Part shown: piece after piece, positions 15,978 to 24,194 of the stretch
Numbering within the stretch: the stretch's first letter is position 1
How the letters are laid out: every line of letters begins with the position of its first letter
Origin: Bryobacteraceae bacterium
GTDB lineage: Bacteria; Acidobacteriota; Terriglobia; Bryobacterales; Bryobacteraceae
Assembly: GCA_025980665.1 (NCBI GenBank)
Contig: JAICXC010000034.1
Coordinates: forward strand, 1 to 43,136
Direction: 5' to 3'
DNA: 43,136 nt
Made by a program: the position numbers and the translations under genes
Notes under the pieces: model-generated
Database searches by the model: none
Told to the model about the DNA's origin: nothing
The model's input: only the letters and a program-made list of their open reading frames with translations

Positions 15978-16400
15978 ATGGCAATGAACGTAGGCGGCGG
16001 AGGCCGCGTCCAGGCGAACATTAACGTTACGCCGCTCATCGACGTGTTGCTGGTGCTGCTGATCATCTTCATGGTGATCACCCCTTTGACGCCGTACGGG
16101 CTGGAAGCCATCGCGCCGCAGCCGCCCAAAAAAGATCAGCCCACCAAGCAGGATGAGCGCACCGTAGTGATCCAGATTGACAAAGACCGCTCGATGAGGA
16201 TCAACGAGGAGCCCACCGATTTCGACAAGCTGGGTCCCCGTCTGGAGCAGGTATTTAAAACCCGCGCCGAACGCGTGGTGTTCGTGAAGGGCGATCCGGA
16301 CCTGGATTATCAGACCGTAGCGCGGGCCATTGATATTGCTCGCGGCGCCGGCATCGACAAGATAGGCTTGATGACGCCTAAGATTGAGGCGGGCGAGTAA
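15978..16400 (+). CDS. exbD: ExbD/TolR biopolymer transport protein (copy 2)
   Basis: A second, 140-residue ExbD homologue 28 bases after the first, with AAGGAG upstream of the ATG. Its membrane helix, INVTPLIDVLLVLLIIF, again carries the Asp. The periplasmic domain differs clearly from copy 1, with a charged KKDQPTKQDERTV linker and RAIDIARGAGIDKIGLMTPK at the end. The two copies probably form mixed complexes with the single ExbB or serve different TonB-type partners. That is inference; the family membership is seen directly. Confidence 0.92.
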   Translation: MAMNVGGGGRVQANINVTPLIDVLLVLLIIFMVITPLTPYGLEAIAPQPPKKDQPTKQDERTVVIQIDKDRSMRINEEPTDFDKLGPRLEQVFKTRAERVVFVKGDPDLDYQTVARAIDIARGAGIDKIGLMTPKIEAGE

Positions 16401-16429
16401 TCGTCCAACCACGAGGAGAAGAAGTTTTT

Positions 16430-17272
16430 ATGCGCAGAATACCGACTCTGAGTGCGGCTCTGCTCGCCGCGGCGATCATACTGGCGGGGACCGGCTGCAG
16501 TTATCTCAAGTCACGCGATCATATCAATCAAGGAATCGCGTCCTATCGTAACGCCAAGTACGGCGACGCCGTGGATCATTTTGAGAAGGCCATCCAGCTG
16601 GATCCCAACAACCCGACACCCCGGATGTATCTTGCGACCTCCTACATGGTCCAATGGATTCCAGGCGCGGAATCGCCCGAAAATCTTGATTACGCACGCA
16701 AGGCGAAAGAAGAGTTCCTGAAGGTCCTGGACAAGGACCCGAATGAGAAGACTGCGCTGGCATATCTGGCCACGCTGGCTTTCAATCAGGCTCTGTCCCT
16801 CCCGCTCGACGAGAAGCTAAAAATGTTCGACGAGGCCGCCAAATGGCAGCACCGGCGCCTGGAGGTGGATCCGAAGGAAAAGGAAGCCTACTACACTCTC
16901 GGCGTAATCGCGTATCAGAAGTGGATCCCCGCACTGATGACCGCCCGCTCCAATCTGAGGATGAGGCCGGAGGATCCCGGTCCGCTCAAGGATAAGAAGG
17001 TCAAGGAAGAGTTGCAGACGCAGTATGGCGCAATCGTGGACGAAGGTATGATGGATCTCAACAAAGCGCTGGAGATCGATCCGGAATACGATGACGCCAT
17101 GGCTTATCTGAATCTGCTGACTCGCGAACGCGCCGACCTTCTGGACGATCCCAACGAGTACAAGAAGCAGATAGAGATCGCCGACGGTTGGTTGCAGAAG
17201 GCTCTCGATACCAAGAAGATCAAGGCTGCCCGCGCGGCCAAGCAACCGACCGGCATTCACGCGGAAAATTAG
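16430..17272 (+). CDS. TPR-containing, probably lipid-anchored protein
   Basis: A 280-residue protein with an export signal and a Cys at about residue 23 (LAGTGCS). This may be a lipoprotein site, though Gly rather than Leu stands at -3. The mature part contains tetratricopeptide-type helices, such as NQGIASYRNAKYGDAVDHF with AIQLDPNN, EFLKVLDKDPNEKTALAYL and LNKALEIDPEYDDAMAYL. AGGAG precedes the ATG. It closes the TonB-ExbB-ExbD-ExbD cluster 30 bases after exbD, so a periplasmic scaffold role for that complex is likely but unproven. Confidence 0.85.
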   Translation: MRRIPTLSAALLAAAIILAGTGCSYLKSRDHINQGIASYRNAKYGDAVDHFEKAIQLDPNNPTPRMYLATSYMVQWIPGAESPENLDYARKAKEEFLKVLDKDPNEKTALAYLATLAFNQALSLPLDEKLKMFDEAAKWQHRRLEVDPKEKEAYYTLGVIAYQKWIPALMTARSNLRMRPEDPGPLKDKKVKEELQTQYGAIVDEGMMDLNKALEIDPEYDDAMAYLNLLTRERADLLDDPNEYKKQIEIADGWLQKALDTKKIKAARAAKQPTGIHAEN

Positions 17273-17345
17273 ACGAAGGGCGGGTCTCCCGGATCCGCCA
17301 CTTTGACCTGCTATTCATTGACGTTCGCTACACTGGTATCACTGG

Positions 17346-19592
17346 ATGCCACCGGAATCCACTGATATCGTCCCGCAACCTGTCCCATTACCTATAGTTG
17401 CGCCGCCTCCGCCAGCGTCGGTCGAAAGCCTGTACCGCGGGCTCGAAGCACACCTTCGCGAGATGCGTCCCAAAGAGGACCTGGCCCCGCTGGAACACGC
17501 CTATCGCTTCGCGGCAGATCGTCATTTGGGGCAGACCCGGGTATCCGGCGAGCCCTACATGACCCATCCGCTGCTGGTCACCCGCCAGCTGGCCGACATG
17601 AATATGGACATGGTCTGCCTCCAGACCGGCCTCCTGCACGATGTGGTCGAGGATACGTCCGCCACCATCGAGGAGGTGCGCAAAGAGTTTGGCGACGAGG
17701 TGGCGCGCTGCGTCGACGGGGTCACCAAGCTCAGCAAACTCGACTTGGCGTCGCGCGAGGAGCGCCAGGCGGAAAGCGTCCGCAAGATGCTGCTGGCCAT
17801 GGTCAACGATATCCGCGTGATCCTGGTCAAGCTCGCCGACCGTTTGCATAACATGCGTACGTTGGACTCGTTGCCGGAGGAAAAGCGGCTCCGCATCGCC
17901 CAGGAAACCATGGATATCTACGCGCCCATCGCCCACCGCCTGGGTATGGGAAAGGTCCGGAGCGAGCTGGAGGACCTGGCGTTTCGATATCTCGAGCCCG
18001 AAGCCTCCGAAGGCTTGCTGCGCGAGTTTGAAGCGGCCCGTCCCGGCAACGAAGCGTTTCTAAACCAGGTCAGGCATCTGGTCGAGATCAATCTGGCTCG
18101 CGAGGGGATCCCGGCCCGGGTCGAAACTCGCGTGAAGCGGGCTTATTCCGTATTCCAGAAGCTCAAGCGTCAGAAAATCGTCCTGGACCAGGTGTACGAT
18201 CTTCTGGCCGTGCGCATTATTACGGACTCTGTAAAAAACTGCTATGCAGCTTTGGGCGTCATTCACAATGAGTGGCATCCTATCCCGGGCCGGATCAAGG
18301 ATTTTATCGCCATCCCGCGGCCGAATTTGTATCAGTCGCTGCACACGTCCGTCATGGGCCCCGAAGGCCGCCATTTCGAAGTCCAGATTCGCACGGATGA
18401 AATGCACCGCATCGCCGAGGAGGGCATCGCGGCGCACTGGAAATATAAAGAGGGCCGGCGCGGCCCCGCCGATGATGATCAGCGCATCTCTTGGCTCCGC
18501 CAGTTGGTCGAGTGGCAGCGCGATATGCGCGATTCCGGCGAGTTCATGTCCACTCTCAAGGTGGACCTGTATCCGGAAGAGGTTTACTGCTTCACGCCGA
18601 AAGGCCGTGTGATCGCTTTGCCGCGCGGGGCAACCCCGATCGATTTCGCGTACGCCATCCATTCGGATGTCGGCAACACCTGCGTGGGCGCCAAGGTTAA
18701 CGGGCGTATCGTGCAACTCCGGCATCCTCTGGGCAACGGCGATGTTGTCGAGATTCTGACCCAGACCGGGCACCTCCCCAGCAAAGATTGGCTGGCGGTG
18801 GTGAAAACGGCCCGTGCGCGCAACAAGATCCGGCACGTCATTAACACCACTGAGCGCGCCAAAGCCATCGAAATCGGCCAGAAATATCTCGAACGAGAGG
18901 CTCGCCGCCTCGGTGTCCAACTCGGACGCATACCCAGAACCCAGCTCGAAGCCGTGGCGGCTGACTACGGATGTTCCAAGATCGAGGATCTGCACGCGGC
19001 GCTGGGCTACGGAAAGTATTCCGCGCGCCAGGTGCTCCAGAAAGTTGCGCCAGAGCTGGTGCCCGCCGAACAAACTCCAGAGCCTGCAGCGCCCGCCCCC
19101 GAACGTCCTGCCGCCCATCGTCCGGGCGACGACCAGGATCTAGTGGTTCAGGTCAAGGGCATCGACGACCTGATGACCTATCGCGCCAAATGCTGTAATC
19201 CCATTCGCGGCGAGCCCATTGTGGGCTACGTGACGCGGGGGAAGGGCATTGCGGTGCATTCGGTCAATTGCAGCAACGTCCAGAATCTGATGTACGACGT
19301 GGAGCGCAAGATCGAAGTCGAGTGGGCGCGCGCGGTAAGCCACACTTTCCCGGTGAAACTGTTGGTCCGCACGGAAGACCGGCCGGGTATGCTGAGCCAG
19401 ATCACCACTGCCCTCTTCACGGAACAGACGAACATCCTTAGCCTCGAAACTCACGGCGGCGAAACCGACGGCGGCGCCGTTATAGACATGACCCTGGAAG
19501 TCAAGGACAAACGGCAACTCGAACGGGTGGTTTCCGCCATCCGCCGCATCTCCGGTGTCCGCGACATCGAACGAGTGAATGAACGCACCTGA
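17346..19592 (+). CDS. rel: Bifunctional (p)ppGpp synthetase/hydrolase (Rel/SpoT type)
   Basis: A long RSH enzyme of 748 residues that makes and degrades the stringent-response alarmone. The hydrolase HD domain is intact (HPLLVTRQL, with LLHDVVED at about 97-103). The synthetase domain has RIKDFIAIPR at 316-325 and YQSLHTSV. Its RXKD form, not EXDD, marks a bifunctional Rel/SpoT rather than a RelA. A TGS domain follows (YCFTPKGRVIALPRGAT), then the Cys-containing CCNPIRGEPIVGY segment and a C-terminal ACT domain (about 670-745). The N-terminus is extended and Pro-rich. The end overlaps the DUF971 gene by 14 bases. Confidence 0.95.
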   Translation: MPPESTDIVPQPVPLPIVAPPPPASVESLYRGLEAHLREMRPKEDLAPLEHAYRFAADRHLGQTRVSGEPYMTHPLLVTRQLADMNMDMVCLQTGLLHDVVEDTSATIEEVRKEFGDEVARCVDGVTKLSKLDLASREERQAESVRKMLLAMVNDIRVILVKLADRLHNMRTLDSLPEEKRLRIAQETMDIYAPIAHRLGMGKVRSELEDLAFRYLEPEASEGLLREFEAARPGNEAFLNQVRHLVEINLAREGIPARVETRVKRAYSVFQKLKRQKIVLDQVYDLLAVRIITDSVKNCYAALGVIHNEWHPIPGRIKDFIAIPRPNLYQSLHTSVMGPEGRHFEVQIRTDEMHRIAEEGIAAHWKYKEGRRGPADDDQRISWLRQLVEWQRDMRDSGEFMSTLKVDLYPEEVYCFTPKGRVIALPRGATPIDFAYAIHSDVGNTCVGAKVNGRIVQLRHPLGNGDVVEILTQTGHLPSKDWLAVVKTARARNKIRHVINTTERAKAIEIGQKYLEREARRLGVQLGRIPRTQLEAVAADYGCSKIEDLHAALGYGKYSARQVLQKVAPELVPAEQTPEPAAPAPERPAAHRPGDDQDLVVQVKGIDDLMTYRAKCCNPIRGEPIVGYVTRGKGIAVHSVNCSNVQNLMYDVERKIEVEWARAVSHTFPVKLLVRTEDRPGMLSQITTALFTEQTNILSLETHGGETDGGAVIDMTLEVKDKRQLERVVSAIRRISGVRDIERVNERT

Positions 19593-19947
19593 ACCCGAGC
19601 ACATCGCCATTTCCAAATCGAAGGGCCTCAAGATCGACTGGAAAGACGGCCATCATAGCGACTATGAGCTAGGCTACCTGCGCGACGAGTGTCCCTGCGC
19701 CACCTGCACCGGCGCGCACGGCACCGCGCCGCAGAAGACCAGCTACGCGGCTGGTGATTCCAAGGGCAAGCCGGCGGACCCATTCAAGATGTTCACGCCG
19801 ACTCTGAAGATGCTGAATGTGGAGCCGGTTGGTGGTTACGCCATCCGCATCGATTGGAGCGATGGACACGGATCGGGAATATATTCGTTCGACTATCTGC
19901 GGTCGATCTGCTCGTGCACCGCATGTCGCACCGCACAACCGGCCTAA
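19579..19947 (+). CDS. DUF971 (gamma-butyrobetaine hydroxylase N-terminal-like) protein
   Basis: A 122-residue protein with the DUF971 fold: a tryptophan-containing strand (GLKIDWKDGHHSDYELGYLRDECPCA without its tail), a second strand pair (YAIRIDWSDGHGSGIYSFDYLR) and two Cys clusters, CPCATC and CSCTAC, that probably bind a metal. Family members occur alone or fused to hydroxylases or iron-sulfur carrier proteins; the role of the stand-alone form is not settled. The ATG lies inside the last codons of rel, so the two are co-translated. A link to stringent control is only positional. Confidence 0.85.
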   Translation: MNAPEPEHIAISKSKGLKIDWKDGHHSDYELGYLRDECPCATCTGAHGTAPQKTSYAAGDSKGKPADPFKMFTPTLKMLNVEPVGGYAIRIDWSDGHGSGIYSFDYLRSICSCTACRTAQPA

Positions 19948-19950
19948 CCA

Positions 19951-20379
19951 ATGCCTGCTGGCAGGACACAACGCTTGTCTTCGTGGTCTACGCCGATCAC
20001 TAAATTCCTCTTTCCAGTTATCTGGATCGCGGGATGGCCCGCGGGGACTTACCAGGTTTTCCGGAGTAGCCTTCCACTTCAAGATTCGGGCATTTGGGTC
20101 CTCCCGTTGGGCGGAGTTTTAGCAACCGGTTTTGTGTTCTGGTATTGTTCCCGTCTTCGGAAGGTTACGCTGGATGGTGATACGCTGATCGTTTCGGATT
20201 ATCGACGCGAAGTCCGAGTGCCGTTAGCGCGCGTTTGCAGGGTGAAGAGAAGAACCTGGATTAGCCCACCTGAAATTATCGTGACCTTCGATTCCGACAC
20301 AGGCCTCGGTGAGCAGGCCGTCTTCATACCGAGCTATCGTTTCTGGAATTCGAACTGGTGGCAGGTCTATGAGACCTGA
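19951..20379 (+). CDS. Small membrane protein, hypothetical
   Basis: I do not recognise a named family. The 142 residues start three bases after the DUF971 stop. They contain two hydrophobic segments, about residues 16-36 and 47-66. A beta-rich soluble part follows (VTLDGDTLIVSDYRREVRVPLARV and onward), which resembles a bacterial pleckstrin-homology-like domain as found in small two-span proteins. The last residues are FWNSNWWQVYET. It ends 15 bases before a REP palindrome and converges on vapC. Confidence 0.65.
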   Translation: MPAGRTQRLSSWSTPITKFLFPVIWIAGWPAGTYQVFRSSLPLQDSGIWVLPLGGVLATGFVFWYCSRLRKVTLDGDTLIVSDYRREVRVPLARVCRVKRRTWISPPEIIVTFDSDTGLGEQAVFIPSYRFWNSNWWQVYET

Positions 20380-20393
20380 AGGACAAACCGAAT

Positions 20394-20420
20394 GTAGGAC
20401 AGGCGATCTTGTCGCCTGTC
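20394..20420 (+). repeat. REP palindrome copy 1 with GTAG head
   Basis: GTAG (20394-20397) is followed by GACAGGCGA (20398-20406), loop TCTTG and TCGCCTGTC (20412-20420), a perfect nine-pair inverted repeat. The same head, stem and loop recur near 30340, 34828 and 37015. This copy lies between two convergent genes, a usual place for REP elements. The flank AATTC after the stem is shared with copy 4. Confidence 0.85.
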
Positions 20421-20438
20421 AATTCAAATGCCTAGGAC

Positions 20439-20816
20439 TCACCAGCCGACTCGCCGTAGACCCTTCACGGCGTCGAAATGCCGGTCCCGGCTGAGGATCG
20501 GCAATCCGTGCTGGCGGCACAAGGCCGCGATCCAGAGATCATTCACAGGTATCGGCCGGCCCGCTTGCTTCAATTCCAGTCGGATCTCCGCGTAGGCGGC
20601 AGCCGTTTCCCGGTCAACATCGAGGATTCTATAAAAAAGCAGGTTTTCGAGAAGCCACCGTTCGTAGTCGGCCCGATGCCTGGATTGCGCGATGCCGAAC
20701 CGAAACTCCCCCAGTGATATTACGGAGACCTCAACGGCGTCTGCGGAATCCACCACCGATACCGCCCCCGGCACTCCGTTGGCATATGCCGACAGCGAAT
20801 TCGTATCGAGGATCAC
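20439..20816 (-). CDS. vapC: VapC-type PIN-domain toxin
   Basis: A 125-residue PIN-domain ribonuclease. Acidic metal-binding residues are visible in MILDTNSLSAY (first Asp), SVISLGEFRFG (Glu), PVNDLWIAAL (Asp) and SRDRHFDAV (Asp). It starts at GTG 20816, overlapping the antitoxin stop (GTGA), the standard order antitoxin then toxin. VapC toxins usually cleave initiator tRNA or rRNA; the target here is not predictable. The pair is intact, unlike the BrnT toxin at 8.9 kb. Confidence 0.9.
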   Translation of the reverse strand: MILDTNSLSAYANGVPGAVSVVDSADAVEVSVISLGEFRFGIAQSRHRADYERWLLENLLFYRILDVDRETAAAYAEIRLELKQAGRPIPVNDLWIAALCRQHGLPILSRDRHFDAVKGLRRVGW

Positions 20817-21067
20817 ACCCAGAGCTCGGGCTCGATTTGCTCGAATTCCTCGTCGATCAGTTTCTGAATGCGCACGGTTTCTTTGTGGAGATGCTTCAGA
20901 GCGCCCGCGCCCTTCATCCAGGGCTTTTGCTGGGGGGAAGCGCGGGTTGTCTCCAACTTCGCCTGCACCGCCTCGGTGATGAACTGGCGCAAAGGAATCC
21001 CCGATTCGGCCGCGCGCGCCTTCGCCTTGCGAAAAATGGGATCAGGGATCTCCAAGGTCGTCTTCAC
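20813..21067 (-). CDS. vapB: VapB-type antitoxin
   Basis: An 84-residue protein directly upstream of and overlapping vapC. The N-terminal half (MKTTLEIPDPIFRKAKARAA and GIPLRQFITEAVQAKL) is a typical ribbon-helix-helix DNA-binding module. The C-terminal half is acidic (KLIDEEFEQIEPELWV) and is expected to wrap the toxin. It should repress its own promoter together with VapC. It begins 33 bases after the pyrC stop on the same strand. Confidence 0.85.
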   Translation of the reverse strand: MKTTLEIPDPIFRKAKARAAESGIPLRQFITEAVQAKLETTRASPQQKPWMKGAGALKHLHKETVRIQKLIDEEFEQIEPELWV

Positions 21068-21100
21068 GACTCCAGTGTCCCATATTTATGGGAGTGCCCG

Positions 21101-22378
21101 TCAAACCCGCCAAACGACTTCGCCCGCCACCACCGTCGCCACAGGACCGCCTTTAAACCTCTTCCCGTCGAACGGAGAATTCCGGCTCTTCGAAAACGAC
21201 TTGTTCACGTCGTAAGTCCACTCTCGATCCGTTGAGAATATCGTCACGTCGGCCGGAGCGCCCACCGCCAGCGTCCCGCGATCGAGCCCCAGAATCCGCG
21301 CTGGACCGGATGTGAATAGCTCAACTAACCTTCCGATACCGATTTTCCCTGGATGAACGAGCTGCTCCAGCGACACGCCGATCGCCGTCTCCAGGCCCAG
21401 AATTCCGAACGGGCAGCTCTCGAACTCCTGCATCTTCTCGCTGCCCGGATGCGGCGCGTGATCCGTGGCGATTGCGTCGATCGCCCCATTTACAATCCCG
21501 TCGAGCACCGCCGTCACGTCGCACGATCCGCGCAGCGGCGGTTTCATTTTGTAGTTGCTGTCGTAAGGTTTCATGTCGCGATCCGCCAGCGCCAGATGAT
21601 GCGGCGTCGCCTCCGCGGGGACCGCCAGCCCCTTGCTCTTCGCGAACTGCACCATCTCCACCGAGTGCCGCGACGAGATGTGCGCCACGTGATAGCGCGC
21701 GCCGGTGACCTCCGCCAGCAGGATGTCGCGCGCCACCATCACGTCTTCCGAACACCCCGGGATTCCGCGCAGGCCCAGGCGGACCGATTCCGCGCCTTCG
21801 TGCATGTCTCCGCCGGCGCTCAGGTGCAGGTCCTCGCAGTGGTTGATCACCGTGATTCCCAGGCTGCGCGCGGACTCCATGGCCCGCCTCATGACGCGCG
21901 CGTTCATCACCGGACGCCCATCGTCGGAAATGGCCACCGCGCCCGCATTCTTCATGGACCCGATCGCGGCCAGTTCCTCGCCCGCGCTGCCCTTGGTGAT
22001 CGCGCCGATCGGAAATACGTTGACCACTGCGTGCCGCCGCGCCTTTTCGATCATGTAGCTGGTGACGGTGGCGTTATCGTTCACCGGCTTGGTGTTGGGC
22101 ATAGGACACACCGATGTGAAGCCGCCCGCAGCCGCCGCGCGCGATCCGCTCTCAATGGTCTCGGCATGCTCGAAGCCCGGCTCGCGCAGGTGCACGTGCA
22201 TGTCGATGAATCCCGGCGCGACGATCAGACCGGTCGCATCGAAGACATCGGAGCCTGCCGCTGGCAGGCTTACGCCGACGCCTTTGATGACGCCGTCCTC
22301 AATCCACACGTCCGCCACGCCGTCGTGATGGGATGCGGGATCGATCACCCGGCCGTTCTTAATAAGCAGTTGCGCCAT
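21101..22378 (-). CDS. pyrC: Dihydroorotase PyrC (type I)
   Basis: Dihydroorotase cyclises carbamoyl-aspartate to dihydroorotate, step three of pyrimidine synthesis. The 425-residue sequence has the HxH zinc motif in GFIDMHVHLREPG, the MPNTKPVND substrate loop, downstream His residues in INHCEDLH and VAHISS, and the catalytic Asp in IATDHAPH. This is the type I (amidohydrolase, about 45 kDa) form. The start at 22378 overlaps pyrB by 20 bases. In type I systems the enzyme often forms a complex with aspartate carbamoyltransferase, which the overlap fits. Confidence 0.96.
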   Translation of the reverse strand: MAQLLIKNGRVIDPASHHDGVADVWIEDGVIKGVGVSLPAAGSDVFDATGLIVAPGFIDMHVHLREPGFEHAETIESGSRAAAAGGFTSVCPMPNTKPVNDNATVTSYMIEKARRHAVVNVFPIGAITKGSAGEELAAIGSMKNAGAVAISDDGRPVMNARVMRRAMESARSLGITVINHCEDLHLSAGGDMHEGAESVRLGLRGIPGCSEDVMVARDILLAEVTGARYHVAHISSRHSVEMVQFAKSKGLAVPAEATPHHLALADRDMKPYDSNYKMKPPLRGSCDVTAVLDGIVNGAIDAIATDHAPHPGSEKMQEFESCPFGILGLETAIGVSLEQLVHPGKIGIGRLVELFTSGPARILGLDRGTLAVGAPADVTIFSTDREWTYDVNKSFSKSRNSPFDGKRFKGGPVATVVAGEVVWRV

Positions 22379-23297
22379 CGGTTTTCTTTCCTGACATCAC
22401 GCGCTCCAGCACGGCCATGCGTACCGAAATTCCATTCTCCACTTGATTTAGAATCACCGACCGTTGTGAATCCGCTGCTTCGGACGAAATCTCGCGGCCG
22501 CGATTGATGGGGCCCGGATGCATCACGATGGCGTCCGGCCGGGCGAGCTTCAAGTGCTCCAGCTGCAGCCCATAGAACTGGAAGTATTCGCTGGCCGAAA
22601 ACCCGGGCTCATGCTGCCGCTCCAGTTGGACGCGCAGCATCATGATGACGTCGGCGTCGCGGATGGCTTCGTCCATGTTGGTGGTCAAGGTCACGCCCGA
22701 CGCGATATTCTTCAGAGCTTCCGGGAGCAACGATGCCGGTCCGCACAGTACGATGTTGGCCCCGAACTTGGACAGCAGATACACGTTTGACCGCGCCACG
22801 CGGCTGTGCGCGATATCGCCGATAATTGCCACGCGCAAGCCTTCCAGCTTCGCGCCGCGATCCAGAATGGTCCGTGCGTCGAGCAGCGCCTGCGTGGGAT
22901 GTTCGTGCGTCCCGTCGCCCGCGTTGATGATCGGAATTTCCAAATACCGTTGCAGAAAATGCGGTGCGCCCGAGGCCGCGTGCCGCATGATGATCGCATT
23001 TGGCCGCATGGCGGCCAGCGTGTTCAGCGTGTCCACCAGAGACTCGCCCTTGGAGACGCTGGATGCCGATGCGGTGATCGAAACCGAATCCGCGCCCAGG
23101 CGCTTAGCCGCGATCTCGAAGCTGGTCCGCGTGCGCGTGGACGTCTCGAAGAACAGGTTCACGACCATTCGATCGCGCAGTAAGTCGTACTTCCGAAAAC
23201 TTTGCCCCTCTCGCGGCTGAAAATACTTAGCCCGGTCCAGAATCGCCTGGATTTCTTCGCGCGAGAGTGCCTCGATCCCCAACAGCCCTTGCGCCAC
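22359..23297 (-). CDS. pyrB: Aspartate carbamoyltransferase catalytic subunit PyrB
   Basis: PyrB condenses carbamoyl phosphate and aspartate. The carbamoyl-phosphate loop FFETSTRTRTSFE, the HPTQALLDARTI segment and MHPGPINRGREI are all present in 312 residues, the usual catalytic-chain length. It starts one base after the pyrR stop, so the pyrR-pyrB-pyrC order forms one unit. No pyrI regulatory chain is seen nearby, so control is more likely through PyrR or a DHOase complex. Confidence 0.96.
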   Translation of the reverse strand: MAQGLLGIEALSREEIQAILDRAKYFQPREGQSFRKYDLLRDRMVVNLFFETSTRTRTSFEIAAKRLGADSVSITASASSVSKGESLVDTLNTLAAMRPNAIIMRHAASGAPHFLQRYLEIPIINAGDGTHEHPTQALLDARTILDRGAKLEGLRVAIIGDIAHSRVARSNVYLLSKFGANIVLCGPASLLPEALKNIASGVTLTTNMDEAIRDADVIMMLRVQLERQHEPGFSASEYFQFYGLQLEHLKLARPDAIVMHPGPINRGREISSEAADSQRSVILNQVENGISVRMAVLERVMSGKKTDGATAY

Positions 23298-23298
23298 G

Positions 23299-23850
23299 TC
23301 AGTCCGCCTTCTCTGTCAGTAGCACCTTTTCCATCCCGTCGATTTCTTGAAACTTGACCTCGATAATTTCATTTGCGGACGTTTGAATCGTGCGCCCAAT
23401 GTAGCGCGCCTCAATGGGGAGCTCGCGGTGCCCGCGGTCGATCAGCACCAGCATCTGCACGCGCGCCGGCCGGCCATGATCGAATAAAGCGTCCAGAGCA
23501 GCCCGCGTGGTTCGCCCCGTGTATAGCACATCATCGGTGAGGATCACGTCTTTTCCCGCGACCGTGAACGGAATATCCGTCGCACTCACTACTGGCTGGC
23601 TTCCCACCGTGGAAAGATCGTCCCGGTAAAGTTGGATGTCCAGAATTCCGACCGGCACTTTGCGCCCCTCGATCGCCTCGATCTTTTGAGCGAGTCTCTG
23701 TGCCAAGGGCACACCTCGCCGCCGGATGCCGATGAACACCAAATCGTCCGGATTAGTGGTTTTTTCGAGGATTTCGTGCGCCAGCCGGACTAGCGTCCGG
23801 TCGATCTCCGAGGCGCTCATTAACTGACTCTTCTCGCGGGTGGGACTCAT
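23299..23850 (-). CDS. pyrR: Bifunctional pyr operon regulator/uracil phosphoribosyltransferase PyrR
   Basis: PyrR binds pyr mRNA in response to UMP in several phyla and has weak uracil phosphoribosyltransferase activity. The PRPP motif VILTDDVLYTGRTTRAAL and the IGIRRRGVPLAQRLA loop are clear in 183 residues. I keep ATG 23850 because the resulting REKSQLMSASEIDRTL aligns with other PyrR N-termini; ATG 23820, with a purine-rich stretch upstream, is an alternative. I could not see a PyrR-binding loop in the 32 bases before the gene, so where it acts in this operon is open. Confidence 0.94.
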   Translation of the reverse strand: MSPTREKSQLMSASEIDRTLVRLAHEILEKTTNPDDLVFIGIRRRGVPLAQRLAQKIEAIEGRKVPVGILDIQLYRDDLSTVGSQPVVSATDIPFTVAGKDVILTDDVLYTGRTTRAALDALFDHGRPARVQMLVLIDRGHRELPIEARYIGRTIQTSANEIIEVKFQEIDGMEKVLLTEKAD

Positions 23851-23882
23851 AGGGTAAACGTTTCAGGGTAACACGCAGAGAG

Positions 23883-24179
23883 CTAATTACGTCGTAGCCG
23901 TTGCCGGATGTCTTTCGATAGTTTCTCGACGTCTTCCAGTTTCTTTAAAGTTTTGGTCGAAACCAAATACCGGTCGCCTTTTTCCAGATCGTCTTTGATC
24001 TCCTCGGAGAGGCGCGCTAGTTCTCCGGCATCCCTCAGATTGTGCTCGTAGTCTACCCGGATGATTTCGTCCTTTTGCGATTTCCCGTTGGGCAGCTTCA
24101 CGTCGGTCTCTTCTTTGATCGGCGAAGTCTGTCCCAACAAGATACAGACGGTGAGCAAAAACAGGCCCAGATACCTCAT
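23883..24179 (-). CDS. Small secreted protein, hypothetical
   Basis: A 98-residue protein with an N-terminal signal peptide (RYLGLFLLTVCILLGQ) and a charged mature part predicted to be helical, rich in Lys, Glu and Leu (ELARLSEEIKDDLEKGD and KTLKKLEDVEKLSKDIRQRL). I do not recognise a family. It lies 32 bases upstream of pyrR on the same strand and may head the pyr transcript. Its start is 15 bases from the divergent gene at 24195, so the promoter must overlap that gene. Confidence 0.65.
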   Translation of the reverse strand: MRYLGLFLLTVCILLGQTSPIKEETDVKLPNGKSQKDEIIRVDYEHNLRDAGELARLSEEIKDDLEKGDRYLVSTKTLKKLEDVEKLSKDIRQRLRRN

Positions 24180-24194
24180 ACTTACTTATGTTAC

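Noticed and set aside
14405..16129. 574-residue minus-strand frame opposite the ExbB/ExbD genes
   Set aside because: It is antisense to three well-identified genes, is rich in His/Arg as expected from codon complement in GC-rich DNA, and shows no family motif.
18060..19118. 352-residue minus-strand frame opposite rel
   Set aside because: It is a shadow of the conserved synthetase and TGS regions of Rel on the plus strand, with no recognisable domain.
23851..23882. A PyrR-binding attenuation loop upstream of pyrR
   Set aside because: The 32-base gap lacks the conserved binding-loop pattern and a terminator hairpin.
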